Source: Eubacterium sp.
Lineage (GTDB): Bacteria; Bacillota; Clostridia; Lachnospirales; Lachnospiraceae
Direction of reading: 5' to 3'
Length of the DNA: 64,000 bases
NCBI GenBank assembly: GCA_017430325.1
Contig: JAFRNE010000020.1
Location: forward strand, 1 to 64,000
Part shown: piece by piece, positions 1-8,110 of the stretch
Numbering within the stretch: the stretch's first letter is position 1
How the letters are laid out: each line of letters starts with the position of its first letter
Program-made: the position numbers and the translations under genes
The notes under the pieces: model-generated
The model's input: the letters and a program-made list of their open reading frames with translations, nothing else
The model's database searches: none
Told to the model about the DNA's origin: nothing

Positions 1-44
1 CTTAAGTCTCATGTTTTCGTGTCTGCATCAGCGACAGCTTTTAT

Positions 45-73
45 AGATTATCACCGGATCCTATATTTGTCAA
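45..73 (-). promoter_or_regulatory. Sigma-A-type promoter reading out of the window
   Basis: TTGACA (68-73), a 17-bp spacer and TAATCT (45-50) are seen on the minus strand. It should drive a gene beyond the left edge of the window. A motif shared with two other promoters lies upstream at 136-155. Confidence 0.6.
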
Positions 74-107
74 CACTTTTTTTGAAATTTTTTTCGAGAA
101 TTTTTTT

Positions 108-158
108 GAGCCGGAAAAACCCGCGATTTCCCTTGATTTTATGTGATTTTTCCGGTTC
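108..158. repeat. Inverted repeat downstream of the CvpA-like gene
   Basis: A 12-base arm at 108-119 (GAGCCGGAAAAA) is complementary to 147-158 with one G-T pair. It lies between the end of the CvpA-like gene and the promoter at 45-73. It could be a weak terminator, but no clean T-run follows on the minus strand. Its right arm overlaps the motif at 136-155. Confidence 0.4.
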
Positions 159-226
159 AACATTTTTTCGTATTTTGATAAAAATCTTCCGATCTTCAAA
201 GATATTTTTTAAAAAATTTTTTAAAA

Positions 227-1012
227 TTATTTTATTCTCTTTGCCAAAATATTTGTGGTGTCGAGAAGCTGAAGGATAGGATTTGCATTTACCATATCAT
301 TATAGCTTCCGCTCATAACTATAGATGCCACGATCAGGATGAGCCATGCTGCCGCAACACCCATGACGAGACCTGCTGCGCCTCCACCGATCTTGTCGGC
401 CATATTTATTATTGTGATACTTCTGATAGCTGCAGTCGCAAACCAGATGATAACAAAGAGAAGTATCCTGCACAAAATATAAAGAGCTATGATAACAATG
501 ACCTTAACAGCCGTTCTGGACAGATATCTTGCTATATACTGGAAGAAATTGTCCGCACCAACTTCACTGTAGGTTTCTTTATTATTATTTGCAACTATAG
601 CCTTATTTATGAATTCAGGAAGGTCGATCTTGTCCAGAATATCCAGCTGGCTTGCCTTATTATAGGTTTCGCTCATGATATACTCTGCAATAAGTTTGCT
701 TCTCTGAACCGTTGTTTCTGCCGAATCAAGATAAGGAACGTGCGAAAGATCGATTCCCAGCGAATCAACGAGTTTATCCGCGTTCTCCTCGATCCTGGTC
801 TGGATGACACCATACATCTTATCATAGAGCTTATCATCCATATTTGTGTGCTCGATAACATAATCACTGATCACAGGTGCCAGAATATAAACGAGCAGAA
901 TTGATATGATTATAGAAACAAGGCTGAGCGCAGTACGAATAAGTCCTCTGTACGCTCCCAGGAATCCAAATAACAGGATTACAAATATTACAATTATAGT
1001 CAGTATATTCAT
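227..1012 (-). CDS. CvpA family membrane protein
   Basis: A 261-residue integral membrane protein. The N-terminal hydrophobic helix followed by a G-x-x-R-G-L motif (about residues 18-26) and a second helix at about 30-50 match the start of CvpA/colicin V production family proteins. A polar, probably external region (about 50-160) is followed by two further hydrophobic stretches (about 165-195 and 205-240). The ATG is preceded by a strong GAGGAGG site. It is the last gene of the leuA operon, 15 bp after the DUF5711-like gene. Family members are linked to membrane transport or division-site functions, but the role here is unknown. Confidence 0.75.
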   Translation of the reverse strand: MNILTIIVIFVILLFGFLGAYRGLIRTALSLVSIIISILLVYILAPVISDYVIEHTNMDDKLYDKMYGVIQTRIEENADKLVDSLGIDLSHVPYLDSAETTVQRSKLIAEYIMSETYNKASQLDILDKIDLPEFINKAIVANNNKETYSEVGADNFFQYIARYLSRTAVKVIVIIALYILCRILLFVIIWFATAAIRSITIINMADKIGGGAAGLVMGVAAAWLILIVASIVMSGSYNDMVNANPILQLLDTTNILAKRIK

Positions 1013-1027
1013 AAAATACCTCCTCTA

Positions 1028-2443
1028 CTACTTATCATCCTTCACCGTAAGCTTGATGGTGTCGGTATGATCCTCAAAGGTTACAATATACTGGCGGGTT
1101 CCCGATGTCGCGATCATATTTTTTATCGGCTGATCAAAAACATAATGGAATCTGATCCTTCCGCTCTTGGTCAATATGAGACACTCCTGGCCTCCTGTAA
1201 CGATGATCTCGTCATCGGAAGCATTGATATTTTCGTATTCAAAGCCAATATCGTGGGTAAACTCCAGGTCACCGCTAAGGTCATACACCTTCATCTGGTA
1301 GCCCTCGCCACTTTCGGCCTTCTGAACAGTTCCAATGAAATTACTGCTATAGAAAATACTCTTGATCTCGCCGTCAAGATTCACCATAGCCTTAAGAGAA
1401 GGTTTCTCCTTCATCTTATATATGTAGATGTGCATGTCGGAAAATGCGGCAATGGTATTATTTGTCACAAATTCAACCTTCGGGATCAGTTCATCCTTAA
1501 ATCTGAAGCCGCCCACCATACGGTCTGCGTTCAGGTTCTGTCCTACCTCGCCGAAGTTATAGGCAGTCAGACTGATATTTGTAGTAAGCCCGTCAACAAG
1601 GAAATAGCTTGTAAAAAGCTTCTCGCCGTTGTCCGAAACGGTAATATCAACCGGATAGCCGCTCTTATCAAGAGAGGTCTGGATCTCGTAGATGATAGCG
1701 CCATTGTTGCTGTACATATTTATATAGTTGGTCTTGTCGCTTTCAAGAACTACAACATAAGCCCCGTGCTCGGAAATATCGATATCACAGATCGCATAAG
1801 GCATGGTATTCTCGCTGACCTGGCCATCCGTATTAAATACAGCCACCTTGCTTCCGCCCTTATCCGCTACAACAGCGTAATTGCCGTTTGATGCTGCAAT
1901 AGGAGCCTTGATGTCGGTACCTGCCGTCCATACAATATCTCCATTGGAGTTAATATAAGAAACGCCTTCAGGAGTATATTTAAGGAGATTAGTTCCAAAC
2001 TTTATATAAGAGGCATTCGTTTCGTAAGAGGTCTCAGAGCTCTTAACAACGGTATAACCGTAATACTGACGGATACTGTTATAATACGTGATCCATGCAG
2101 CCACTGCGACAGCGATAACTATAACAGAAGCAATAACGATCTTCTTGATGAGGCTTCTTCTGCGTCTTGCAAGATTTGCCCTGCCGGCCTCTTCACTGCC
2201 CTTTACATGGATGATCTTGCCCCTGTCGTTGTCCTTCTTTCTGCCCTTACGCTTCTCACGCACATTGATCTCACGTGGTTCACGAGCCTTTTCTTCGCCT
2301 CTGCCCCTGAGATTCTCTGTACCACGACTGGTCTCCATTCCATAGCTGTCGACGCTTCTCAGATTCTCAGTACCCCTGAGATTCTCCGTCTCAGGTCTTC
2401 TATTTTTCTGGCTTACTTTTTTCTTTCTGCCATTTTTCTTCAT
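1028..2443 (-). CDS. DUF5711-like membrane-anchored beta-propeller protein
   Basis: A 471-residue protein. A very basic cytoplasmic N-terminus (residues 1-95) carries several copies of a TENLR/GTENLR motif. One transmembrane helix follows (about 100-120), then an extracellular region of about 340 residues. That region has repeated beta-rich units such as GNYAVVAD, GAYVVVLE and GEKLFTSY, as in propeller-type DUF5711 proteins of Clostridia. SD AAGGTG precedes the ATG. The gene sits 12 bp behind the 131-residue membrane gene and 15 bp before the CvpA-like gene, so the three are probably co-transcribed with leuA. Its function is unknown; a sensing or scaffolding role is only a guess. Confidence 0.65.
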   Translation of the reverse strand: MKKNGRKKKVSQKNRRPETENLRGTENLRSVDSYGMETSRGTENLRGRGEEKAREPREINVREKRKGRKKDNDRGKIIHVKGSEEAGRANLARRRRSLIKKIVIASVIVIAVAVAAWITYYNSIRQYYGYTVVKSSETSYETNASYIKFGTNLLKYTPEGVSYINSNGDIVWTAGTDIKAPIAASNGNYAVVADKGGSKVAVFNTDGQVSENTMPYAICDIDISEHGAYVVVLESDKTNYINMYSNNGAIIYEIQTSLDKSGYPVDITVSDNGEKLFTSYFLVDGLTTNISLTAYNFGEVGQNLNADRMVGGFRFKDELIPKVEFVTNNTIAAFSDMHIYIYKMKEKPSLKAMVNLDGEIKSIFYSSNFIGTVQKAESGEGYQMKVYDLSGDLEFTHDIGFEYENINASDDEIIVTGGQECLILTKSGRIRFHYVFDQPIKNMIATSGTRQYIVTFEDHTDTIKLTVKDDK

Positions 2444-2455
2444 CTTCGCACCTTC

Positions 2456-2851
2456 TTATTTATCTTCTTTAGACTTACTTCCGGTGTTTTTTCTGATCTG
2501 GTCACGGTATTTTCTGCCCTCCCGGATAACCTCGAGATGCTTAACCTTCGTATTTACATATATTAAAAAGTAAATAACGATGAACAGAACTATCCATACC
2601 GCACCCAATATGATAGAGTAGAGGACCTTCCTGTCGTATTTGAAACTCATAAATATGGTATTCCAGAGCAGGATGATCAGAACCGCAGGAACAGCCAGCG
2701 CCATGATCAGCTGAAGAAATGTTCTCTTCAGCTTCTCGCCCACGCCCTTAGGCATAAACATAGTGTAATAAAACTCACTTGCACAGCAGTTGGGCACACC
2801 GTTTTCCTTAAAATACCTCTTAAGTTCCTTCTCTATCTTTTTATTTTCCAT
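2456..2851 (-). CDS. Small two-helix membrane protein of unknown function
   Basis: A 131-residue protein with two transmembrane helices (about 42-62 and 78-102), a Cys-Cys pair near residue 22 and a basic C-terminal tail. I do not recognise the family. Its ATG overlaps the stop codon of leuA by one base (TAATG), so translation is probably coupled to leuA. The DUF5711-like gene follows after 12 bp. Confidence 0.6.
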   Translation of the reverse strand: MENKKIEKELKRYFKENGVPNCCASEFYYTMFMPKGVGEKLKRTFLQLIMALAVPAVLIILLWNTIFMSFKYDRKVLYSIILGAVWIVLFIVIYFLIYVNTKVKHLEVIREGRKYRDQIRKNTGSKSKEDK

Positions 2852-4524
2852 TATTTTATAGCCTTATTTACAGCGCTTATAAGTGCATAAACCGATGCAT
2901 CTATTATATCATCTTTTATGCCTGCACCCCAAATTATTTTTTCTACGCCCTCAACCTTGATTCCGACGTATGCACAGGCCTTACTGTTAGAACCAACAGA
3001 GAGAGCATGCTCCTCGTAATCTGCTATATCAAATGCAACATCGAAGTGCTTCATGATAGCATTTCTTACTGCATCAAGTCTTCCGTTGCCCTGACCATGG
3101 TAAACCTTGGTAGCGCCCTTATTTGCAGCGTAAATGGTAAGCTCGCATCTGATACCGTCAACCTGCTGGAAGTGGCACTCGATGAATCTTATAGGCTCCT
3201 CGATATTTACGTACTGAGACATAAATACATCATAAACCTCTTCCGGCTTAAGCTCCTTGTGTGATCTGTCAGATACACCCTTAACAGCGTAACCAACATC
3301 CTCCTTCATCTTCTTAGGGATGTCATAGCCGTATTTTGTCTCAAGGATGAAGCCGATACCACCCTTACCTGACTGGCTGTTGATACGGATAACGTCGCCG
3401 TCGTAGGTTCTTCCGATATCTTCCGGATTAAGTGGAAGGTAAGGAACTGTCCACATCTGATCAGGATCGTTCTCTCTGAACTTCATACCCTTAGCGATAG
3501 CATCCTGGTGCGAACCAGAAAATGCAGCAAATACAAGCTTGCCACAGTATGGCTCTCTCGGATAGATCTCCATACCTGTAAGTCTCTCGTAAACCTCCTG
3601 GATACGAGGCATGTCTGTGAAGTCAAGGCATGGATCAACACCATGTGTAAACATATTCATTGCAAGAGTGATAACGTCAACATTTCCTGTTCTCTCACCG
3701 TTTCCGAAGAGAGTACCCTCGATACGGTCTGCACCTGCAAGAAGTCCGAGCTCGGCATCTGCAACTCCGCATCCTCTGTCATTGTGAGGGTGAAGTGAAA
3801 GTATAACGTTCTCTCTGTTAACCATATTTGTGCTCATGTATTCGATCTGGCTCGCATATACATGAGGAAGTGACATCTCAACTGTTGCAGGAAGGTTGAT
3901 GATGACCTTTCTGTCAGGAGTAGGCTGCCATACATTGATAACTGCATTGCAGACCTCAAGAGCATATTCAGGCTCTGTTCCTGTAAAGCTTTCCGGAGAA
4001 TACTCAAATCTGTATGGAGCGCCGTCCTCATCGGCAAGCTTCTTAAGAAGCTCTGCGCCATCGATAGCGATCTGAAGGATCTCTTCCTTGCTCATCTTAA
4101 ATACCTGTGTACGCTGTGCATAAGAGGTAGAGTTGTAGAGATGAACGATAACATTCTTCGGATTTGCGCCTCTAACAGCATCAAAGGTCTTCTTTATAAT
4201 ATGTTCTCTTGCCTGAGTAAGTACCTGGATAGTAACGTCATCAGGAATAAGATTGTCTTCGATAAGTCTTCTGCAGAACTCATACTCTGTGTCGCTGGCT
4301 GCAGGGAAACCGATCTCAATCTCCTTAAAACCAACTCTTATGAGCTCCTTGTAGAACTCAAGCTTCTCTTCAAGATTCATTGGTGTGACAAGCGCCTGAT
4401 TTCCATCACGGAGATCAACGCTGCACCAGATAGGTGCCTTGTCGATATATTCCTTATTAACCCAGTTTGTTGACTGTACCGGCGGCATGTAATAGCCTCT
4501 TCTGTAGTGATTGTAATTCTTCAT
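2851..4524 (-). CDS. leuA: 2-isopropylmalate synthase
   Basis: Condenses acetyl-CoA with 2-oxoisovalerate, the first committed step of leucine synthesis, in the cytosol. The 557 residues begin with a short extension, then a DRE-TIM-lyase barrel with the D-L-R-D-G-N-Q substrate/metal motif (about residues 38-44), GFPAAS, and the metal-binding H-P-H-N motif. The C-terminal third fits the LeuA regulatory/dimer domain. The sequence resembles the longer LeuA form found in actinobacteria and many Clostridia. SD AGGAGG lies upstream. Expression should be controlled by the leucine T-box at 4596-4880. The stop overlaps the next gene. Confidence 0.93.
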   Translation of the reverse strand: MKNYNHYRRGYYMPPVQSTNWVNKEYIDKAPIWCSVDLRDGNQALVTPMNLEEKLEFYKELIRVGFKEIEIGFPAASDTEYEFCRRLIEDNLIPDDVTIQVLTQAREHIIKKTFDAVRGANPKNVIVHLYNSTSYAQRTQVFKMSKEEILQIAIDGAELLKKLADEDGAPYRFEYSPESFTGTEPEYALEVCNAVINVWQPTPDRKVIINLPATVEMSLPHVYASQIEYMSTNMVNRENVILSLHPHNDRGCGVADAELGLLAGADRIEGTLFGNGERTGNVDVITLAMNMFTHGVDPCLDFTDMPRIQEVYERLTGMEIYPREPYCGKLVFAAFSGSHQDAIAKGMKFRENDPDQMWTVPYLPLNPEDIGRTYDGDVIRINSQSGKGGIGFILETKYGYDIPKKMKEDVGYAVKGVSDRSHKELKPEEVYDVFMSQYVNIEEPIRFIECHFQQVDGIRCELTIYAANKGATKVYHGQGNGRLDAVRNAIMKHFDVAFDIADYEEHALSVGSNSKACAYVGIKVEGVEKIIWGAGIKDDIIDASVYALISAVNKAIK

Positions 4525-4591
4525 CTCTTTTTCCTCCTATAATTTGCTATATAAACTGCTTTGATTTCCCATCCATGTGGCGGTATTAACA

Positions 4592-4625
4592 TAGAAAAAG
4601 CGCCCCTAGATATTCTAGAGACGCT
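4592..4625 (-). terminator. T-box leader terminator hairpin
   Basis: The two arms, 4614-4625 and 4599-4610, form a 12-bp stem with two G-U pairs and a 3-nt loop. A T-rich run (CTTTTTCTAT) follows in the transcript. It lies just after the T-box sequence, which can pair with its left arm as antiterminator. Confidence 0.85.
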
Positions 4626-4880
4626 GTTAAACGCGGTACCACTCTAATTCGTATAAGTCTGAGACTATCGCCTCTTGATCATACGCACTCAATACGGATA
4701 CGGATGTAAATCTTATATCCTCCTTCTTTAACGGTAAGGCTCCGTCCTGGACTACCTGCATCACTGCCCTTCATCCGGCTGCTCCAAGGCGAGTTCAGAA
4801 TCCCTTGTCCACTGCCTCGCACCAACCGGCAGCTCTCTGAAGAACCTCATGATCCTTACTATTCCTCTTCATAGCATTTA
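4596..4880 (-). promoter_or_regulatory. T-box riboswitch, leucine specifier, upstream of leuA
   Basis: The transcript contains the hallmark T-box sequence AGAGTGGTACCGCG (4632-4645) directly before a terminator hairpin. The stem I region contains GAA-CTC-GCC; the specifier CTC (Leu) is at 4791-4793, and the AGAGAGCTGCCGGTTGGTGC-like stretch sits at about 4823-4845. Uncharged tRNA-Leu should pair with the specifier and the T-box bulge, prevent termination at 4592-4625 and switch on leuA and the genes behind it. Confidence 0.9.
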
Positions 4881-4893
4881 ACTATATGAAGTA

Positions 4894-4922
4894 AATCTAT
4901 CACAAGTAATTAAATCTGTCAA
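4894..4922 (-). promoter_or_regulatory. Promoter of the T-box-leuA transcript
   Basis: TTGACA (4917-4922), exactly 17 bp, TAGATT (4894-4899). It lies immediately upstream of the T-box leader. Confidence 0.75.
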
Positions 4923-4941
4923 CCTATTTGTTCTCGGCCTA

Positions 4942-7212
4942 TTAATTCTCAACCTTTCCGTTCACAACGTTCCACAAGCGAGTTTCTCCGTCGATTGTGC
5001 CTTTAATTGATGATTTCATCTTAAAATCAACCTGTCCATTACGGCAATACCACCAGCCATTGTTGTTTTTCACAAATCCTGTGTAACTAAAATCAATTTT
5101 GCCATTCTTGCAATACCACCAGCCATTTTCATTCTTTGCCAGTCCTGTATATCCAAAGTCTATCTTACCGCCCTTAAATTTCCACCAGCCGTACTCATTT
5201 CGGGCAATTCCATCGAAGTTAAAATCAACCTTACCGCCCTTGCATTTCCACCAGCCATTTTCATTTCGGGCAATACCATTAAAGCTAAAATCAACCTTAC
5301 CGTCCTTGCATTTCCACCAACCGTTTTCATTTCGGGCTATTCCGTTAAAATTAAAATCGATTTTACCACCTTTTAATTTCCACCAGCCGTACTCGTTTTT
5401 CTCGATAGAATTGCAGTTAAAGTCAACCTTACCATTAACTATCCTCCACCAGCCGCTTTCATTTTTTGTTATACCGGTAAAGTTGAAATCGACCTTTCCA
5501 TTGGTGATTTTCCACCAGCCACTTTTATTCTTCGCTATTGTATTTATGAATTCTACCTTGCCGCCTTTGACACACCACCAGGCTGTTTCTCCCTTGACTG
5601 TTCCTTTTATAACATCATTCTTTGAAAAGGAAACCTTACCTTTTTCGATATACCACCAGCCATTTTCATTTTCTGCAAAACCAGTGTAACCAAAATCAAC
5701 CTTGCTGCCCTTCACGCGCCACCAGCCAGTCTCATTATTGACCGTCCCTTTGATCACGCCCTCGGTTTCAAAGTCTACTTTACCATTTTTACAATACCAC
5801 CAGCCGTTTTCATTTTTTTCAAAGCCGATATATTTAGGATCAACCTTGCCATTCTTTACATACCACCAGGCTGTTTCTCCATATGCCCTACCGTGAACAA
5901 CACTTGTAAATGACTCATCTACTCTGCCGTCTTTCACATACCAATAAACGCCTTCCCTTTCGACAAGGCCATTATAGTTCTCATCAACCACACCGTAATT
6001 AACATACCACAAAGCTGATTCGCCATTTATAGTGCCTTTCACAAGCCCCCTGTATGCTTTCATGAATAATCCAGCCTCATAATAGCACCAATTTTTATCA
6101 TTATAGTAATCCAGCTCATAAAGGCCTGTAATATTTGTATCTATCTCAGCATCATACTCCTCATACTCAGCGAAGATGGAAATATCTTCTTCTGGCAAAG
6201 TAATAAAGGCCACTTCACTTTCAGCCATCGTACCGGATACAAAGCCCACAGTATTATAGCTTTCATTGACTTTTCCGTACGCCAGAAGGTTTTCGATCTG
6301 ATAACTAAGTGCAACCTGACCATCTCCAGAAGGATGTACCGTATCAACGCATATAAGATCATCATTCATCACTACATGCCAAAGTTCATGGTCGGTCAGT
6401 GCCCCATATTTTTCAGCCGATGCTGCATACTGCTCACATGCTTTTAATGTATTTATTCTATATCCCTCATTCGTTGTCCCGTCAGCCGGGAGTATCCATA
6501 TCCTCGCATTTGGATATGTTGCACGAACATAGGAAATATATTCTTCTATACGACCATCTATATCGCTTACATAATTTCTATCGTTAAAGCTTCCGACTGT
6601 AACAACATCCGTAACATTCATTTTGTTACCAACACTTTCTTCAATTTCCTGAAGAAGTGTTATAAAATACATATCAGGCTTTGCAAAGCCATATCCACCG
6701 ACATCATTTCTGTAATACATATCCATGTCCGAAGAATGTCGGAGAAGAAGATAATCCAGCCATGAAAAAATACGCTTATCCTCCATAGTCCCATACTGAT
6801 AGCTATCTCCGATGAAGACAAAGGTTCTTCCATAAAACTTCTCTGACGTGTCTACAGCATCACTATAGATAACATCGGTATATTCAGTCTCATCGCTTGC
6901 AGATATATGCCAGCACTTAAATCTCATTCCCTCCGGTGCCGGATCAGCAGTAATTCTTATAATATTACCTGTTTTGAAACTTTCCTCGCTCTTGCTTCCA
7001 TCTATCTTACCGCCCTTTATCTTGACCGTACATTTACCATCTTCGTCTTCACCATCACCTTCACCATCTCCGTCATCGGAAATCTCAGTGGCCGATACAG
7101 CTTTATTATAAACAGTTGTAAAAATACACGTGAAAAAAGCCCCGATTACGATCAACATCACAACCGACACCTTTCTCAAAAAATTAAGTCCTTTTAACTT
7201 GCTACTCATCAT
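4942..7212 (-). CDS. Secreted SGNH-hydrolase-like protein with about 17 WW cell-surface repeats
   Basis: A 756-residue protein. The start at 7212 is chosen because GGGGAGGAGC lies 5 bases upstream. A signal peptide or anchor (about residues 10-35) is followed by an acidic linker. Then comes the first half of a bacterial InlB-type B repeat ([10 protein letters not shown] to FKCWH). An SGNH/GDSL-like domain follows, with a block I motif F-I-G-D-S-Y and a C-terminal D-T-V-H-P-S-G-D-G motif (D-x-x-H). Then the second half of the B repeat appears ([15 protein letters not shown]). From there to the end run about 17 units of about 20-25 residues built on [12 protein letters not shown]; related repeats bind cell-wall polymers or act as spacers. 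The substrate is unknown; carbohydrate deacetylation is possible. Confidence 0.7.
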   Translation of the reverse strand: MMSSKLKGLNFLRKVSVVMLIVIGAFFTCIFTTVYNKAVSATEISDDGDGEGDGEDEDGKCTVKIKGGKIDGSKSEESFKTGNIIRITADPAPEGMRFKCWHISASDETEYTDVIYSDAVDTSEKFYGRTFVFIGDSYQYGTMEDKRIFSWLDYLLLRHSSDMDMYYRNDVGGYGFAKPDMYFITLLQEIEESVGNKMNVTDVVTVGSFNDRNYVSDIDGRIEEYISYVRATYPNARIWILPADGTTNEGYRINTLKACEQYAASAEKYGALTDHELWHVVMNDDLICVDTVHPSGDGQVALSYQIENLLAYGKVNESYNTVGFVSGTMAESEVAFITLPEEDISIFAEYEEYDAEIDTNITGLYELDYYNDKNWCYYEAGLFMKAYRGLVKGTINGESALWYVNYGVVDENYNGLVEREGVYWYVKDGRVDESFTSVVHGRAYGETAWWYVKNGKVDPKYIGFEKNENGWWYCKNGKVDFETEGVIKGTVNNETGWWRVKGSKVDFGYTGFAENENGWWYIEKGKVSFSKNDVIKGTVKGETAWWCVKGGKVEFINTIAKNKSGWWKITNGKVDFNFTGITKNESGWWRIVNGKVDFNCNSIEKNEYGWWKLKGGKIDFNFNGIARNENGWWKCKDGKVDFSFNGIARNENGWWKCKGGKVDFNFDGIARNEYGWWKFKGGKIDFGYTGLAKNENGWWYCKNGKIDFSYTGFVKNNNGWWYCRNGQVDFKMKSSIKGTIDGETRLWNVVNGKVEN

Positions 7213-7309
7213 TCGCTCCTCCCCGGACAGAGCAGCCATCATCAACACCAAATACCCCTTCCATGAAGACTGTCCGGAACCGGTAAATAATTTCTTTACA
7301 TACCCTAAT

Positions 7310-7347
7310 AAAATAGTATAACATATTCATGTAAATTATACTATTTT
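7310..7347. repeat. AT-rich inverted repeat between divergent genes
   Basis: AAATAGTATAA (7311-7321) and its complement (7336-7346) flank a 14-bp spacer in the gap between the SGNH gene and ung. It may be an operator or part of divergent promoters. No U-run clearly makes it a terminator. Confidence 0.4.
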
Positions 7348-7390
7348 TTGTTAGCATTTCGAAATACACATGCGTAAAGGGAGGAGCCCC

Positions 7391-8065
7391 ATGCCACCTA
7401 TCACAAATGACTGGTCAGACAAACTTAAGGACGAATATAAGAAAGATTATTACAGGAAGCTTTTTGAATTTGTTGGTGCTGAATACAGCACTCATACTAT
7501 CTATCCGCCGGGGGACGATATCTTCAACGCCTTCCATCTCACTCCTCTTTCAAAGGTCAAGGTTGTGATCATAGGTCAGGATCCTTATCACGAGGAAGGC
7601 CAGGCTCACGGTCTCTCCTTCTCGGTAAAACCCGGCGTTGATATCCCTCCTTCACTGGTAAATATCTATAAAGAATTAAATACCGATCTCGGCTGTTATA
7701 TACCTAACAACGGCTATCTCGTTAAATGGGCAGAGCAGGGAGTCCTTCTCCTCAACGCTGTCCTTACGGTTCGCGCTCACCAGGCAGCCTCACATCAGAA
7801 TAAAGGCTGGGAGAATTTCACCGATGCCGTTATCAGGATCGTAAATGAAGTTGACCGTCCGATCGTATTTCTTCTCTGGGGCGGCTTTGCGCGTGGCAAA
7901 AAAGCCATGTTAAATAACCCGAATCATCTAGTGCTGGAAGCACCGCATCCAAGTCCACTCTCCAGCTACAGAGGTTTCTTCGGATGCAAGCACTTCAGCA
8001 AAGCAAATGATTTTCTTATATCACATGGCGTAGAACCTATTGATTGGCAGATAGAAAATATCTAA
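7391..8065 (+). CDS. ung: Uracil-DNA glycosylase, family 1
   Basis: Removes uracil from DNA as the first step of base-excision repair. The 224-residue length is normal for family 1. The water-activating motif G-Q-D-P-Y-H is at about residues 62-67, with the catalytic Asp at about 64. The uracil-binding LLLNAVLTV motif follows, and the DNA-intercalation motif H-P-S-P-L-S is near residue 190. I prefer the ATG at 7391 because GGGAGGAG sits just upstream; a longer start at 7370 exists but lacks an SD. It is alone on the plus strand between two surface-protein genes and ends in a terminator. Confidence 0.95.
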   Translation: MPPITNDWSDKLKDEYKKDYYRKLFEFVGAEYSTHTIYPPGDDIFNAFHLTPLSKVKVVIIGQDPYHEEGQAHGLSFSVKPGVDIPPSLVNIYKELNTDLGCYIPNNGYLVKWAEQGVLLLNAVLTVRAHQAASHQNKGWENFTDAVIRIVNEVDRPIVFLLWGGFARGKKAMLNNPNHLVLEAPHPSPLSSYRGFFGCKHFSKANDFLISHGVEPIDWQIENI

Positions 8066-8071
8066 ATCCAC

Positions 8072-8100
8072 AACGGCGTCATTTTCGGCGCCGTTTTTTA
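8072..8100 (+). terminator. Terminator after ung
   Basis: AACGGCG (8072-8078) pairs with CGCCGTT (8089-8095), followed by a T-run. It may also act on the opposite strand, because the adhesin gene ends at 8111. Confidence 0.8.
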
Positions 8101-8110
8101 TTTCTGTTTC

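Noticed and set aside
5099..5896. Plus-strand open frames with Pro/His/Gln-rich repeats
   Set aside because: They are the antisense shadow of the GWW repeat tail of the 756-aa protein.
5000..5950. A CRISPR-like or tandem DNA repeat
   Set aside because: The periodicity is of codons in the WW-repeat protein, with unit length and sequence varying as in coding repeats; no constant repeat with unique spacers exists.
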